From NCBI RefSeq assembly GCF_020535245.1, contig NZ_CP084910.1, forward strand, positions 1,278,501 to 1,342,500: a stretch of DNA of 64,000 nt, read 5' to 3'. Numbering within the stretch: the first letter of the stretch is position 1; every line of letters begins with the position of its first letter. The DNA is from Asticcacaulis sp. AND118. GTDB taxonomy: Bacteria; Pseudomonadota; Alphaproteobacteria; Caulobacterales; Caulobacteraceae. Below the pieces are notes generated by a model that was not told where the DNA came from, searched no databases, and saw nothing but the letters and a program-made list of their open reading frames with translations. The translations under genes and the position numbers were made by a program. Positions 1 through 9,167 of this stretch are shown here, in pieces.

Positions 1-1477
1 GACCCACCTGAAGATTGACCGCCGGGTCCAGCAATTGATCTGGCTTGCTCATCAGGCTGGAGTCGCGCGTCACTACATAGGCCGTCGCCGGCATCAGTTG
101 CAGCAGCCCGTAGGCCCCGGCATAGCTCTTGGCCTTGGCGTTGAATTTGCTTTCCTTCTTGGCGATGGCGAACAGTAGCGCCTTGTCGATGCGCCAGCCT
201 TCGGTCGGCTCGAAGTCGGGAATGGTGTAGTTGGCCGGATCGAACAGGCGGTCCGAGGTGCGGATCTGCGACACCGACAGGTCGTGCGCATCGGCCAGAG
301 CCAGCCAGTTGCTGCGCGATTGCTGATCCGGAGAGCGCTGGATGGCGGTCTGAAGCTCGGTGCGGGCGTCGGATTTGCGGCCCACAGCCATCAGCATCGA
401 GACGCGGCGGGCCTGCGTGTCGGTCTTGGCCCAGTTGAAGTCGGCATTGAGCTTGGCCGTGTAGGTTCCGCGCGTTTCCTCGGCATAGACCGGAGCCTCG
501 CCCTTCTGGGCGCGCATCACGGCGGGCTCGGCGCCCAGACGCTGCTCGGCCAAAAGGCCGTAGAAGGTGAAGGGGAAGGAGGCGGCGTATTTGAAATAGA
601 GGTCGGCGTCGGCCTTGTGCCCCATCTTCGCGGCCATGCGGCCCGCCCAGTAGGCCCCGCCGGACTGGCTCCAGGCGCTTTGGCTGGGGTCGTTGACGAT
701 GAAGTCGAAGTGTTTCAGCGCCTCGTCGTAGCGCTTGAGGCGATAGGCGGCAAGGCCCGCCACCCAGCGATCGCCGATCTGAACGCCCAGTTTCAGGGCC
801 TGATCGAGCTTGCCGTCATTATAGGCCGACCGCGCCGACTTGGGTGTCAGGGCCGAATCGGGACCGGCGGTCCCGGCCTTGATCTCGCTGCGCGGCGCAT
901 CGTCGAGCAGGCCGGTGAAGGACAGCTTTTGCGCGCCGGCCAGTTTCGGAAACGGAGGATCTTCGGCGCCGTCGGGCTTCTTGCGCTTGGCCAGATTCCA
1001 CACGCGCATGGCCTGCGGATGATCGGGATAACGCTGGAGCCAGCCCATCAGTTCGTCGTAGGTCGATGAATAGTCGGCGTGGAACAGCTTGTTGAATTCG
1101 ACATAGCCCATCAGGCTCTTGTCGCCGATCTTTTCGATCGAGGCGTCGGCGGTGGCGAAGTCGCCCTTGTCCAGGGCCTCGAACGCCGCCTGATAGAGTT
1201 GCGCGTCCCACGGCGACAGGCCGGCATCGAGCGCCGCCGGTACCTTCGGCGCGGCCCTGGTCAGGCTGGAATAGGCGATGGGCTTGCGCGGCGTGTCGGC
1301 CGCTGCGGCAAGCAGAACCGCGCCCTGATAGGAAGATTGCGGGGCCTTGAGGATCGAATCGACCGTCTTATCGCCGGTTGTTTGGGCATGGACGTGAGCG
1401 CAGAAGCAGACACCGGTAAGCGCGGCGGCGGACAGCAGGATATGCCTGTAGCGGGCGCGGCTCGCGGGTCTGGTCAA
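1..1477 (-). CDS. Soluble lytic murein transglycosylase-like protein (3' end outside window)
   Basis: Exported murein hydrolase, predicted to cleave the MurNAc-GlcNAc bond of peptidoglycan and leave 1,6-anhydro ends. The first ~35 residues are basic and then hydrophobic (RYRHILLSAAALTGVCFCAHVHAQ), a signal peptide. A long alpha-helical region follows, as in the Slt70 superhelix. Near the window edge the SLT domain begins: KKESKFN carries the catalytic Glu and GLLQLMPAT is the downstream family motif. The C-terminus lies beyond base 1. No ATG fits. A TTG at 1477 has a GGAGA ribosome-binding site six bases upstream; the GTG at 1483 is almost on top of that site, so I prefer the TTG. The gene runs the same way as the glycosylase homologue upstream, 164 bp away. 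Confidence 0.85.
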   Translation of the reverse strand, partial: MTRPASRARYRHILLSAAALTGVCFCAHVHAQTTGDKTVDSILKAPQSSYQGAVLLAAAADTPRKPIAYSSLTRAAPKVPAALDAGLSPWDAQLYQAAFEALDKGDFATADASIEKIGDKSLMGYVEFNKLFHADYSSTYDELMGWLQRYPDHPQAMRVWNLAKRKKPDGAEDPPFPKLAGAQKLSFTGLLDDAPRSEIKAGTAGPDSALTPKSARSAYNDGKLDQALKLGVQIGDRWVAGLAAYRLKRYDEALKHFDFIVNDPSQSAWSQSGGAYWAGRMAAKMGHKADADLYFKYAASFPFTFYGLLAEQRLGAEPAVMRAQKGEAPVYAEETRGTYTAKLNADFNWAKTDTQARRVSMLMAVGRKSDARTELQTAIQRSPDQQSRSNWLALADAHDLSVSQIRTSDRLFDPANYTIPDFEPTEGWRIDKALLFAIAKKESKFNAKAKSYAGAYGLLQLMPATAYVVTRDSSLMSKPDQLLDPAVNLQVG

Positions 1478-1641
1478 GGTCACTCTCCGTCGTTGTTGAT
1501 CCGAATCGGGAGGCTTCGGACGGGGTTGAAACAACCCTTTTGCGGACGAAGCGGTGCATCCTGGCCAGTATGGAAAATCGTGGATGCCTGTGGACAGTAA
1601 TCAAAACTTAATGACGAGGCAAGCGCATAAGCGTTGCGCCC

Positions 1642-2469
1642 TTAGCCCAGACCTTCCGTAGCCTGAAGGCAATCGGCCCAGAACGCCTTCTTGGCCAATG
1701 GCTGGCGCAGGAGAAGCGCGGGCGGGAAGGTGACGAAAACCAGCGTTTTCGCCCCGCTGGAAAGGGCCAGTTCATGCGGCTTTCCGCGCAGCTTCTGCAC
1801 GCTGTCGGCGGAATCGAGCACGGTGCGCACGGCGGTCGTGCCGCAGAGGATAAGGGCTTTCGGCTGCGCCAATTCGATCAGGCGGCGCATGAACGGGGCG
1901 GTCAGGCGCGTGTCTTCCTCTGTGGCCGGCCGTCCGCCCGTAGGCCGCCAGAACAGGCCGGGCAGGCGGCAGGTGCGTTCTGTCAGGCCTAGCGCACTCA
2001 GCGCCGCGTCGGTCAGGCGGCCCGGCTTGCCCTGAAAGGCCTCCAGCGCGTCGTCTTCTTCGGCATCGGGCACGTCGCCGATGATCAAAAGATCGGCAGG
2101 GACGGCGCCGCGCCCCCTGATCACGCCCTTGCCGCCTTCGTAGCGCAGGGGGATGTCAGGAAAGGCCTCCAGCGCCGCATAGAGGGCATCGATCGTGGTG
2201 GCGGTGTTGGCCACGGCGGTGGCTGAGGCGACAGCCAGATCGAGGTCGAAATGGCGCAGCGACTCCGGTCTCAGCGCATTGACGCGCACCGAGGTGGGCA
2301 GTGGCGTGACCGTCGCCTGGGCGTTTTGCGCCGCAGGGGTTGCAGAACGCGATTTATTTTCCGCCAAAAGACGATTAATAGGCTCGTCAAGATAGACGTC
2401 GTCCAGCTCATGGTCGTTGAGAAAGCTGAGATAGCTCTCCAGTTCCCTGATCGTTTGGGGATTCGGCAT
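1642..2469 (-). CDS. Uracil-DNA glycosylase superfamily protein (family 4-like) with altered motifs
   Basis: About 275 residues. The N-terminal ~115 residues are low-complexity with no clear domain. The C-terminal half resembles the alphaproteobacterial family 4/5-type uracil-DNA glycosylases that remove uracil from DNA. Visible equivalents are LLIIGDVPDAEEDD (usual motif GEAPG.EED), FWRPTGGRPAT (usual PWRPPGNRTPT), LILCGTTA, and VTFPPALLLRQP (usual FHPAYLLR.P). The catalytic-loop His is therefore Pro, the first motif is changed, and the Cys usually found in the FxGC segment that helps bind the Fe-S cluster is missing (FPDIPLR). Start chosen at the ATG of MPNPQTIRELE; longer forms would run into the divergent ETF-QO gene. 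It may be inactive or have changed function. A canonical Ung lies at 51774. Confidence 0.7.
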   Translation of the reverse strand: MPNPQTIRELESYLSFLNDHELDDVYLDEPINRLLAENKSRSATPAAQNAQATVTPLPTSVRVNALRPESLRHFDLDLAVASATAVANTATTIDALYAALEAFPDIPLRYEGGKGVIRGRGAVPADLLIIGDVPDAEEDDALEAFQGKPGRLTDAALSALGLTERTCRLPGLFWRPTGGRPATEEDTRLTAPFMRRLIELAQPKALILCGTTAVRTVLDSADSVQKLRGKPHELALSSGAKTLVFVTFPPALLLRQPLAKKAFWADCLQATEGLG

Positions 2470-2576
2470 GAACGGATGTCTTCGAGAAAAATGATCGGCG
2501 GGGTCTTTACAGTCTTTACGGAAACTGTGCCACAAGATCAAACCGACACCGAGAGATAATAGAGAAGAGTAAAAAA

Positions 2577-4259
2577 ATGGCGGACGCACCCGAACGGGAA
2601 TCGATGGAATACGACGTCGTCATCGTCGGCGGCGGGCCGGCGGGCCTGGCGGCGGCCATCCGCCTGAAACAGAAGGCGCAGGCCGAAGGCGGCGACGTTT
2701 CGGTGGCCCTGCTGGAGAAGGGCTCCGAGATCGGCGCGCATATCCTGTCGGGCGCGGTGATCGATCCGTCGGGTCTGACGCAACTATTCCCGAATTGGAA
2801 GGACACGAAGCCTGAAGAGGGGGGCGCACCGCTGGAAACCGCGGTGACCGAGGATCGCTTCGTCTATCTGGGGCCGCAGGGCGCGCTCGACATCTCCTTC
2901 CTGCCCATGCCGTCGTACATGAAGAATCACGGCTGCTACATTGGGTCTCTTGGCAATCTGACGCGCTGGATGGCCGAACAGGCCGAGGCGCTGGGCGTCG
3001 AAATCTACCCCGGCATGGCCTGTTCCGAGGTGCTCTACGATGAGGCCGGTGCGGTTGCCGGCGTCGTGGCCGGCGTGTTCGGTCTCGACCGCGAAGGCCA
3101 GCCCAAGGGCGATTATCAGCCGGGTCTGGAACTGCGCGCCAAATACACGTTTCTGGCCGAAGGCGTGCGCGGTTCGCTGTCGCAGCAGGTCATCAAACGC
3201 TTCGAACTGGATAAGGACAGCGACGTTCAGAAGTACGGCATCGGCATCAAGGAACTGTGGAAGGTCCCGAAGGACAAGCACAGGCCGGGCTTCGTGCAGC
3301 ACACGCTGGGCTGGCCGCTGGACGACAAGACCGGCGGCGGGTCGTTCATGTACCATTTCGGCGACGAATTCGTCTCGATCGGCTTCGTGGTGCATCTGAA
3401 CTATCAGAACCCCTATTTGTCGCCCTTCGACGAGTTCCAGCGTTTCAAGCAGCACCCGGTGGTGCGCGAACATCTGGAAGGCGGTCAACGCATCTCCTAC
3501 GGCGCGCGGGCCATCACCGAAGGCGGCTATCAGTCTGTGCCGAAGCTCAGCTTCCCCGGCGGGGCGCTGATCGGCTGCTCGGCGGGCTTCGTCAATGTGC
3601 CGCGCATCAAGGGCAGTCACAACGCGATCAAGAGCGCCATACTGGCCGCCGATGCCGCGTGGAAAGCGATTTCGGCGGGCGAGGAAGCCAAGACGCTGGA
3701 AGGCTACGATAAGGCCTATCAAAAGTCGGATATCGCCCGGGAACTGAAGCGGGTGCGCAACGTTAAACCCTTGCTCAGCCGCTACGGCACGACGCTGGGC
3801 ATGGTGCTGGGCGGCATCGACATGACGGTCGTCAATCTCACCGGCGGCTGGTCGCCCTGGGGTACGCTGAGGCACGGCAAGTCGGACGCGCAATCGCTCA
3901 GGCCCGCCGCCGAGTTCAAGCCGATCCCTTATCCCAAGCCTGACGGCAAGCTCAGCTTCGACAAGCTGTCCTCGGTGTTTATCTCCAACACCAACCACGA
4001 GGAAGACCAGCCGGTCCATCTGCGCCTCAAGGACCCGGAGGTGCCCATCGCCATCAACCTGCCCAAATATGCCGAGCCGGCTCAGCGCTACTGCCCGGCG
4101 GGGGTCTATGAGGTGGTGGACGATAACGGCAAGCCGCGCTTCCAGATCAACGCCCAGAACTGCGTCCACTGCAAGACCTGCGACATCAAGGACCCGACGC
4201 AGAACATCGTATGGACGACGCCCGAAGGCGGCGGCGGCCCGAACTATCCGAATATGTAG
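2577..4259 (+). CDS. Electron transfer flavoprotein-ubiquinone oxidoreductase
   Basis: Membrane-associated ETF dehydrogenase that passes electrons from reduced ETF (fatty-acid and amino-acid oxidation) to ubiquinone through FAD and a 4Fe-4S cluster. The 560-residue length is typical. An N-terminal Rossmann FAD motif VGGGPAGLAAAIRL lies at about residues 14-27, and a 4Fe-4S ligand set near the C-terminus reads CPAGVYEV...CVHCKTC. The GGYQSVPKL.FPGGALIGCSAGFVN segment is also characteristic. The start ATG follows an AGAAGAG element about seven bases upstream. It is transcribed divergently from the glycosylase homologue and followed by an intergenic foldback repeat, so it appears monocistronic. 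No ETF alpha/beta genes are in the window. Confidence 0.96.
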   Translation: MADAPERESMEYDVVIVGGGPAGLAAAIRLKQKAQAEGGDVSVALLEKGSEIGAHILSGAVIDPSGLTQLFPNWKDTKPEEGGAPLETAVTEDRFVYLGPQGALDISFLPMPSYMKNHGCYIGSLGNLTRWMAEQAEALGVEIYPGMACSEVLYDEAGAVAGVVAGVFGLDREGQPKGDYQPGLELRAKYTFLAEGVRGSLSQQVIKRFELDKDSDVQKYGIGIKELWKVPKDKHRPGFVQHTLGWPLDDKTGGGSFMYHFGDEFVSIGFVVHLNYQNPYLSPFDEFQRFKQHPVVREHLEGGQRISYGARAITEGGYQSVPKLSFPGGALIGCSAGFVNVPRIKGSHNAIKSAILAADAAWKAISAGEEAKTLEGYDKAYQKSDIARELKRVRNVKPLLSRYGTTLGMVLGGIDMTVVNLTGGWSPWGTLRHGKSDAQSLRPAAEFKPIPYPKPDGKLSFDKLSSVFISNTNHEEDQPVHLRLKDPEVPIAINLPKYAEPAQRYCPAGVYEVVDDNGKPRFQINAQNCVHCKTCDIKDPTQNIVWTTPEGGGGPNYPNM

Positions 4260-4265
4260 GAAAAA

Positions 4266-4439
4266 TCTCCTCCCTGTGCCGAAGGCATGGGGAGGTGGCA
4301 GGCGGCGAAGCAGGCTGACGGAGGGGGATTCCTCCTCTATTTCAAGAAGCTGTGGCCTTGATTTCTTTCGCGTCATCCCCCTCCGTCTGCTCGTTTCACT
4401 CGCACCCACCTCCCCATTGCTGTGCAACAGGGAGGAGAT
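4266..4439. repeat. Intergenic foldback repeat, copy 1
   Basis: The 303-base gap between the ETF-QO gene and the TPR gene is mostly filled by a long imperfect inverted repeat. It opens with CTCCTCCCTGTGCC...GCATGGGGAGGTGG and GACGGAGGGGGAT, and closes with the inverted ATCCCCCTCCGTC and CCACCTCCCCATTG...CAGGGAGGAG. The same termini recur at 12385-12571 and, diverged, at 39200-39390. It encodes nothing convincing. The rest of the gap (4440-4562) is AT-richer and probably holds the promoter of the TPR gene, with TTGACG near 4461 as a candidate -35 element. Confidence 0.8.
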
Positions 4440-4562
4440 TTTTGTGTGCTCCCCGGAATTTGACGTTTTTGAAAGGGATGTTCTTCGATAAGGACTTGAT
4501 CCTGCCGGATTTCGTGCGTTCACTGGAACCGAAATTGTGCCCGAAACTGTGAAGGCCCTGCC

Positions 4563-6326
4563 ATGAAGACCCTGCTTGCCTCCGCTGCCGTCGCTTCGCT
4601 GCTCTGCCTGAGCGCGCCCGCATTCGCCGCGGATGCCGCCTATTCCAGCGCCTACGGCGACTATCTGGTCGGACGCATCGCGGCGGCGCAGGGCGATACC
4701 GAAACCGCCGCGCGCGCGTTGATGGCGGCGGCGGACGCCGACCCCGGCAATGCGCCTTTGCGTGAACGCGCCTTTCTTGCGGCGGTCCTCAGCGGCGATA
4801 TGAGCTTCGCCCAGTCGCACCTGCCCAATAGCGGCGGGCGGCTGGCGCGCACGGTCGGCGCGCAGATCCGCGCCATTTCGCAGATCCGCGAAGGCAAGGC
4901 GAAAGACGCCATCGCCGTCATCGAAGCGTCGGAAAAGGCCGGCGCGACCGACCGCGCCACGGTCCTGCTCAAGCCGCTGTCCTACGCCGCCGCGCGTCAG
5001 TGGGACAAGGCCATCGACCCGGCGCTCGAAGCCCAACTGACTGCCGAATCGACGCCCAACAAGGACCGTCTGGTCCTTTTCCTCCAAGCCGCCAATCAGG
5101 CGCGTCTGCTGGAATTGAAAGGCCGCAATGCCGAGGCCGAGGCGATTTTCAAGATCATCTGCCAGCCCGGTCCGGCCAGCGTCCTGTTCGGGCCCTATTA
5201 CGGCGCCTTCCTCGAACAGCGCGGCCGTAAGGACGAGGCGCGCAAGCTGTACACCGACATTCTGGCCGTGTCCGAGGACCGGCTGGTGCGTCAGCGCATT
5301 GAAGCGCTGGACGCCAAGGGTTACCGCAAGCCGAAAAAGCCCGATGTGCGCCTGATCATGGCCGACAGCCTGTTCCTGTCCGGCACGCTCTATGCCTCCG
5401 AACAGCAGGCCGAAATGGCGCTGGCCACACTGCGTCTGGCGCAGTTCGCCGCGCCGGAAACCGCGACCGCCGCGCCGACGATCGACCGTACGCGGCTTCT
5501 GGCCGGGCAGGTGCTGATGCGCATGAAGGACGTTCAGGCGGCGCAGACCGAGTGGGCTTCGATCGAGCCGTCCTCGCCCTTCTATCGCGAAGCGCAGGTC
5601 CGCGCCGCCTGGAGCCTCAAGGAGGCCGGCGATCTCGATGGGGCCGAGGCCCTGTTCACCGAACTGAGCGCCGCCGACCCCAAGGACATCGGCCTGACGG
5701 TCGAGCGCGCGCGTCTGCTGTGGCAGAAGGACGATACGGCGGGCGCCATCAAGCTGATGGAAGCCTATACGGCTGCCTATGGCGACGCCGATTTCGGATG
5801 GGAAACCTGGTTCACCGCGGCGGTGCTTTATCAGGCGGCCGGCGACTGGGATAAGGCCAGGACGGCGGCACAGCGTGGTCTGGCGCTTGAGCCGGACAGC
5901 TCAGAACTGTTGAATTTGCTCGGTTATGGCATGATCGACCGCAACGAGAACGTCGCCGAGGGCATGGCTATGATCCGCAAGGCGCTCGACAAGGCGCCGC
6001 GTTCGGGGGCGATCATGGATTCGCTGGGCTGGGGCTACTACAAGCAGGGTCAGTATGCCGAGGCGCTGGAATGGATCGAGAAGGCCATTGCCGTCGAACC
6101 CGCCGATCCGGAAATCACCGACCATCTGGGCGACGTCTATCAGAAGCTGGGCCGCACGATCGAAGCCAGGTACCAGTGGGCGCGCGTCCTGACGCTGGAG
6201 GCCGACGACCGGCAGAAGGCCGCCGCACAGGGGAAACTCGACGCCGCCAAGATGAGTGAAGATGGGGCGCGTGATGCCAAGGCGATTGCCGAGGCCGAGG
6301 CCAAGCCGGCCAAAACGAAGAAATGA
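4563..6326 (+). CDS. Exported tetratricopeptide-repeat protein
   Basis: A 587-residue protein with a clear signal peptide (MKTLLASAAVASLLCLSAPAFA, cleavage near residue 23). The rest is helical repeat. TPR signatures are strongest at residues ~270-545, for example the units around LLNLLGYGMIDRNENVAEGM and IMDSLGWGYYKQGQYAEALE. No enzymatic motif is visible, so it is probably a periplasmic or outer-membrane-associated scaffold. The C-terminus is Lys/Ala-rich. Its stop overlaps the ispE start by four bases (ATGA), so the two are translationally coupled, although no functional link with isoprenoid synthesis is evident. Confidence 0.85.
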   Translation: MKTLLASAAVASLLCLSAPAFAADAAYSSAYGDYLVGRIAAAQGDTETAARALMAAADADPGNAPLRERAFLAAVLSGDMSFAQSHLPNSGGRLARTVGAQIRAISQIREGKAKDAIAVIEASEKAGATDRATVLLKPLSYAAARQWDKAIDPALEAQLTAESTPNKDRLVLFLQAANQARLLELKGRNAEAEAIFKIICQPGPASVLFGPYYGAFLEQRGRKDEARKLYTDILAVSEDRLVRQRIEALDAKGYRKPKKPDVRLIMADSLFLSGTLYASEQQAEMALATLRLAQFAAPETATAAPTIDRTRLLAGQVLMRMKDVQAAQTEWASIEPSSPFYREAQVRAAWSLKEAGDLDGAEALFTELSAADPKDIGLTVERARLLWQKDDTAGAIKLMEAYTAAYGDADFGWETWFTAAVLYQAAGDWDKARTAAQRGLALEPDSSELLNLLGYGMIDRNENVAEGMAMIRKALDKAPRSGAIMDSLGWGYYKQGQYAEALEWIEKAIAVEPADPEITDHLGDVYQKLGRTIEARYQWARVLTLEADDRQKAAAQGKLDAAKMSEDGARDAKAIAEAEAKPAKTKK

Positions 6327-7168
6327 GCCTGTCGCGCCTGGCGCCGGCCAAGGTCAATCTCTACCTGCACGTCGCGCGTCCGGACGTGCGCGGCTATCAC
6401 CCGTTGCGCAGTCTGGTGGTCTTTGCCGACTATGGCGACGAGGTGCGCCTGAGGCCGGGCGAGGGGCGATTGTTCATTGACGGTCCGTTCGGGCAGGGGC
6501 TGAGCACCAGTGAGGACAATCTGGTGTTCAAGGCCGTGCGCCGATTCGAGGCGGCAACAGGCATCCGCGTGGATCGGCACGATTTTTACCTGACCAAGAA
6601 CCTGCCTCTGGCCTCCGGCGTGGGGGGCGGCAGCGCCGATGCCGGGGCCGTGCTGCATCTGTTGCGGCAAGCCTGTGCGCCGGAGGTGAGCGACGACGTC
6701 TTGTCGGCCATGGCGGCGGAAACCGGCGCGGACGGTGTGATGTGCCTGTGGGCCGAGGCGTCGATTGCCGAAGGCTATGGCGAACGACTGACGCCTGTGA
6801 CTGTGCCGACATTGCCCGCCGTGCTGATCAATCCGGGCATCGAATGTCCGACGCCGGCGGTGTTCAAGGCCTATGATGCGGCCGGGGATTTTGCGCCGAT
6901 CGAAACGGAGTGGAGCGGCGGTAATCTGATCGACTATCTGCAGAGTACGCGTAGTGATCTGGAGCCGCCGGCCATTCGTCTGACGCCAGTGATCGGTGAG
7001 GTGCTGGTGGCCTTGCGCGCGCATCCTGAGACGCGGTTCGCGCGCATGTCGGGATCGGGCGCGACGTGCTTCGCCCTATGCGACACGGTGGGCGACGCGG
7101 AAGCGCTCGCGGTCAAACTGCGTGCTGAGTGGCCGAAAGCGTGGGTGCGGGCCTGTGCCCTGAGTTAG
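6323..7168 (+). CDS. ispE: 4-(cytidine 5'-diphospho)-2-C-methyl-D-erythritol kinase
   Basis: GHMP-family kinase of the non-mevalonate (MEP) isoprenoid pathway; it phosphorylates CDP-methylerythritol at the 2-hydroxyl in the cytosol. The 281-residue length fits. Seen directly: the N-terminal PAKVNLYLHV substrate-binding segment (residues 8-17), the ATP-binding glycine loop LPLASGVGGGSADAGA (about 94-109), and the C-terminal GHMP motif RMSGSGATCFAL (about 242-253). The start overlaps the upstream TPR stop by four bases, implying coupled translation. The next gene is convergent. Confidence 0.96.
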   Translation: MSLSRLAPAKVNLYLHVARPDVRGYHPLRSLVVFADYGDEVRLRPGEGRLFIDGPFGQGLSTSEDNLVFKAVRRFEAATGIRVDRHDFYLTKNLPLASGVGGGSADAGAVLHLLRQACAPEVSDDVLSAMAAETGADGVMCLWAEASIAEGYGERLTPVTVPTLPAVLINPGIECPTPAVFKAYDAAGDFAPIETEWSGGNLIDYLQSTRSDLEPPAIRLTPVIGEVLVALRAHPETRFARMSGSGATCFALCDTVGDAEALAVKLRAEWPKAWVRACALS

Positions 7169-7572
7169 GCTATTTCTTCCGCGCGTTTGTTGCGCATGGC
7201 CTTTTCGACCTTCACCTGCGGGTCCTGCAAAAATTTGTGATAAGCCACGGAATCAGCGGGATAAAGCGCGATTTTCCCTGCGTGGTTATAGTGCGCCCCG
7301 AAGCCGTAGCTCTTGGTCAGGGGTGACGCCCGCATGCACGGATGTCCTTTCGACAGAAAGGCTGCGCGCGCCGCCTGATCCCCCTTGTCGATGCCGTTTT
7401 TCAGGCAATGCACGGTGAAGTTCAGGTCGTCGATCGTCAGTTCGTAGGGGTGTTCGGCCAGCAGGTCGTAATGTATCTGCGCCAGGGTCGGGGTACCGTC
7501 GCGGCGGGGCGGTTCGACCCCCATGCGATGTTTGGAATCTTCGGCGATGGCGATAAAGGTGTTGGTGATCAT
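7165..7572 (-). CDS. DUF6157-like conserved protein
   Basis: A cytosolic protein of about 135 residues with no signal peptide or membrane segment. It matches what I recall of the DUF6157 family: NTFIAIAEDS at the N-terminus, YDLLAEHPYELTIDDL in the middle, FLSKGHPCMRASPLTKSYGFG, then ALYPADS.AY and a C-terminal KAMRNKR. No biochemical function is known to me. The start is set at MITNTF; a longer frame upstream has no family resemblance and would almost reach the AmpG-like gene. The stop overlaps the end of the convergent ispE by four bases. Confidence 0.75.
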   Translation of the reverse strand: MITNTFIAIAEDSKHRMGVEPPRRDGTPTLAQIHYDLLAEHPYELTIDDLNFTVHCLKNGIDKGDQAARAAFLSKGHPCMRASPLTKSYGFGAHYNHAGKIALYPADSVAYHKFLQDPQVKVEKAMRNKRAEEIA

Positions 7573-7639
7573 ATCCTCGTCCCTGTTTTCTCGGCCTGTC
7601 TTTTTCGCGGCGTTTTTGTGGGCCGATAATACACCCGTT

Positions 7640-8941
7640 TCAGGCCGTCTTGAAGAGGCCACGCTGTCGCAGAATGAGGCAAAGAATCAATGCGGGAACC
7701 CCCGCCACCGCCGTACCGACGAAGAAGATCTGATAGGCGCCGAACAGGCCGTGCGCGGCCGTAAGGCCGTCAACGATCTGACCGGAAAAGCCTTTCAGCA
7801 GCTTGCCGGTCAGGTCGGCGGCTGAGTACATCAGCGCGAAGTGGGTAAGCGTATGCTCCTTCACCGTCAGCCGCGTCAAGAGGGCGATAAAGGCCGTTTC
7901 GGCTATGCCGTTGGCGATATTGTCGACGATCAGCGTGCCGCCGAACACCGACACCTCGCCCGGATAGCTGGCCATCAGGGCAAAACAGATGTTCGACAAG
8001 GGCCCGGTCACCGCCCCCAGCCAGAAGGCGCGCTCGATCCCCAGCCACAACAGGCAGGCCCCGCCCAGCGCCACCCCGGCGAACGATGCCGCCAGCCCAA
8101 TGGTCGAACGCACATAGGCGATATCGGCATTGCTGAGGCCGGTGTCGCTGTAGAGCGGCCCGGCCACTGGCCCGATCAGATAGTCGGGCAGGCGGTAGAG
8201 CGCCACGGTCGCCAGCACCCACCACGCCAGTCCCGCGTGTTCCTGAAAAAAGCTTTTGAGCGGCACGACGACATAGGTGTCGAAGCTGTAGGGCACCTGC
8301 GGCGTCAGGGCTTCGGCGCGCGACGGCCGCGCGATCAGGGTTGCGGCCACACCGACCAGCATCAGCGCCGCCAGCCCGGTCACCGTGGCGGGCCAGCCAT
8401 AGGTTTCCGCCGGGATGAGGATCAGCGAGCCGGAGACAATAGCCGCGACCTTATAGCCCAGCGAATAGAGGGTAGGGTTGAGGGCTTCGGCCGTCTGTCC
8501 TTCGGTCTGTTCGATGCGCCACGCGTGAATGGCGATTTCCTGCGATGCGGCGGAAAGCGCCAGCAGCAGGGTCACGGCGACAAAGGCCCAGATATTCCCC
8601 GTGGGGCCGATGGCCGCCATGCCGATCAGGCTGAGGATCACACCGCCCTGCGCCAGCAGGATGAAGGAGCGCCTTTGCCCCAGTCGCGCGTGCAGGACGG
8701 GCAGGCGCACCTTGTCCATCCATGGGGCCCACACGACCTTGAACCCGTAGAACAGGCTGATCCAGCCCATATAGCCGATGATCGTCAGGCTGATGCCTTC
8801 CTCGCGCATCCAGAAGCCGAGCGTCGCCCCGGTCATCAGGAAGGGCAGGCCGGCGGAAAAGCCGAGCACCAGCAGCAGCCAGGCGTTCGGGGTTTTCAGG
8901 GCAGCGAGGATGTCGCGAATGGTGGGTTTGGCTTTAGCCAC
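7640..8941 (-). CDS. ampG: AmpG-like major facilitator (muropeptide permease family)
   Basis: A 433-residue integral membrane protein with about 12 hydrophobic segments. Family features are near the N-terminus: LPFLMTGATLGFWMREEGISL and the cytoplasmic loop WAPWMDKVRLP...RLGQRRSF, typical of AmpG permeases that import anhydromuropeptides for peptidoglycan recycling and, in some species, beta-lactamase induction. The substrate is inferred from the family, and a related MFS solute is possible. The start lies next to a foldback repeat (8958-9056). The DUF6157-like gene is 67 bp downstream on the same strand. A lytic transglycosylase that would make its substrate is elsewhere in the window (1-1477). 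Confidence 0.82.
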   Translation of the reverse strand: MAKAKPTIRDILAALKTPNAWLLLVLGFSAGLPFLMTGATLGFWMREEGISLTIIGYMGWISLFYGFKVVWAPWMDKVRLPVLHARLGQRRSFILLAQGGVILSLIGMAAIGPTGNIWAFVAVTLLLALSAASQEIAIHAWRIEQTEGQTAEALNPTLYSLGYKVAAIVSGSLILIPAETYGWPATVTGLAALMLVGVAATLIARPSRAEALTPQVPYSFDTYVVVPLKSFFQEHAGLAWWVLATVALYRLPDYLIGPVAGPLYSDTGLSNADIAYVRSTIGLAASFAGVALGGACLLWLGIERAFWLGAVTGPLSNICFALMASYPGEVSVFGGTLIVDNIANGIAETAFIALLTRLTVKEHTLTHFALMYSAADLTGKLLKGFSGQIVDGLTAAHGLFGAYQIFFVGTAVAGVPALILCLILRQRGLFKTA

Positions 8942-8957
8942 GATGCTGTACCTTCAA

Positions 8958-9056
8958 CCCCCTCTCCCTTGAGGGAGAGGGCTGGGGTGAGGGGGAGAGG
9001 GTGGGTTTCCCCCCTCATCCGGCCTTGCAGGCCACCTTCTCCCTCAAGGGAGAAGG
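8958..9056. repeat. Intergenic palindromic repeat (CCCTCTCCC type)
   Basis: Located between the divergent AmpG-like gene and glyQ. A strong hairpin CCCTCTCCCTTGAGGGAGAGGG is followed by a purine-rich spacer and a second hairpin, CCTTCTCCCTCAAGGGAGAAGG. The overall layout matches 47472-47576, which suggests one dispersed element type. Similar REP-like sequences are common in GC-rich proteobacteria. No coding potential is evident. Confidence 0.7.
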
Positions 9057-9167
9057 AAAACTGAGCGATTCTCCGCAGGCTGAACAGGTTTTCTTTCCGC
9101 CTGAACCTTGCCTGCCCCCGCGCACCTCTCTATGTTCGCGCCCATTCTGGAGTCCGGCGTTTAGAAC

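Noticed and set aside
284..1069. A 261-codon plus-strand frame at the left edge
   Set aside because: The opposite strand encodes the lytic transglycosylase with signal peptide and SLT motifs in one continuous frame.
2784..5087. A 767-codon frame antisense to the ETF-QO gene
   Set aside because: It crosses a foldback repeat and overlaps two well-identified genes. Its composition (Arg/Gly/Asp-rich) is that of the complement of GC-rich coding sequence.
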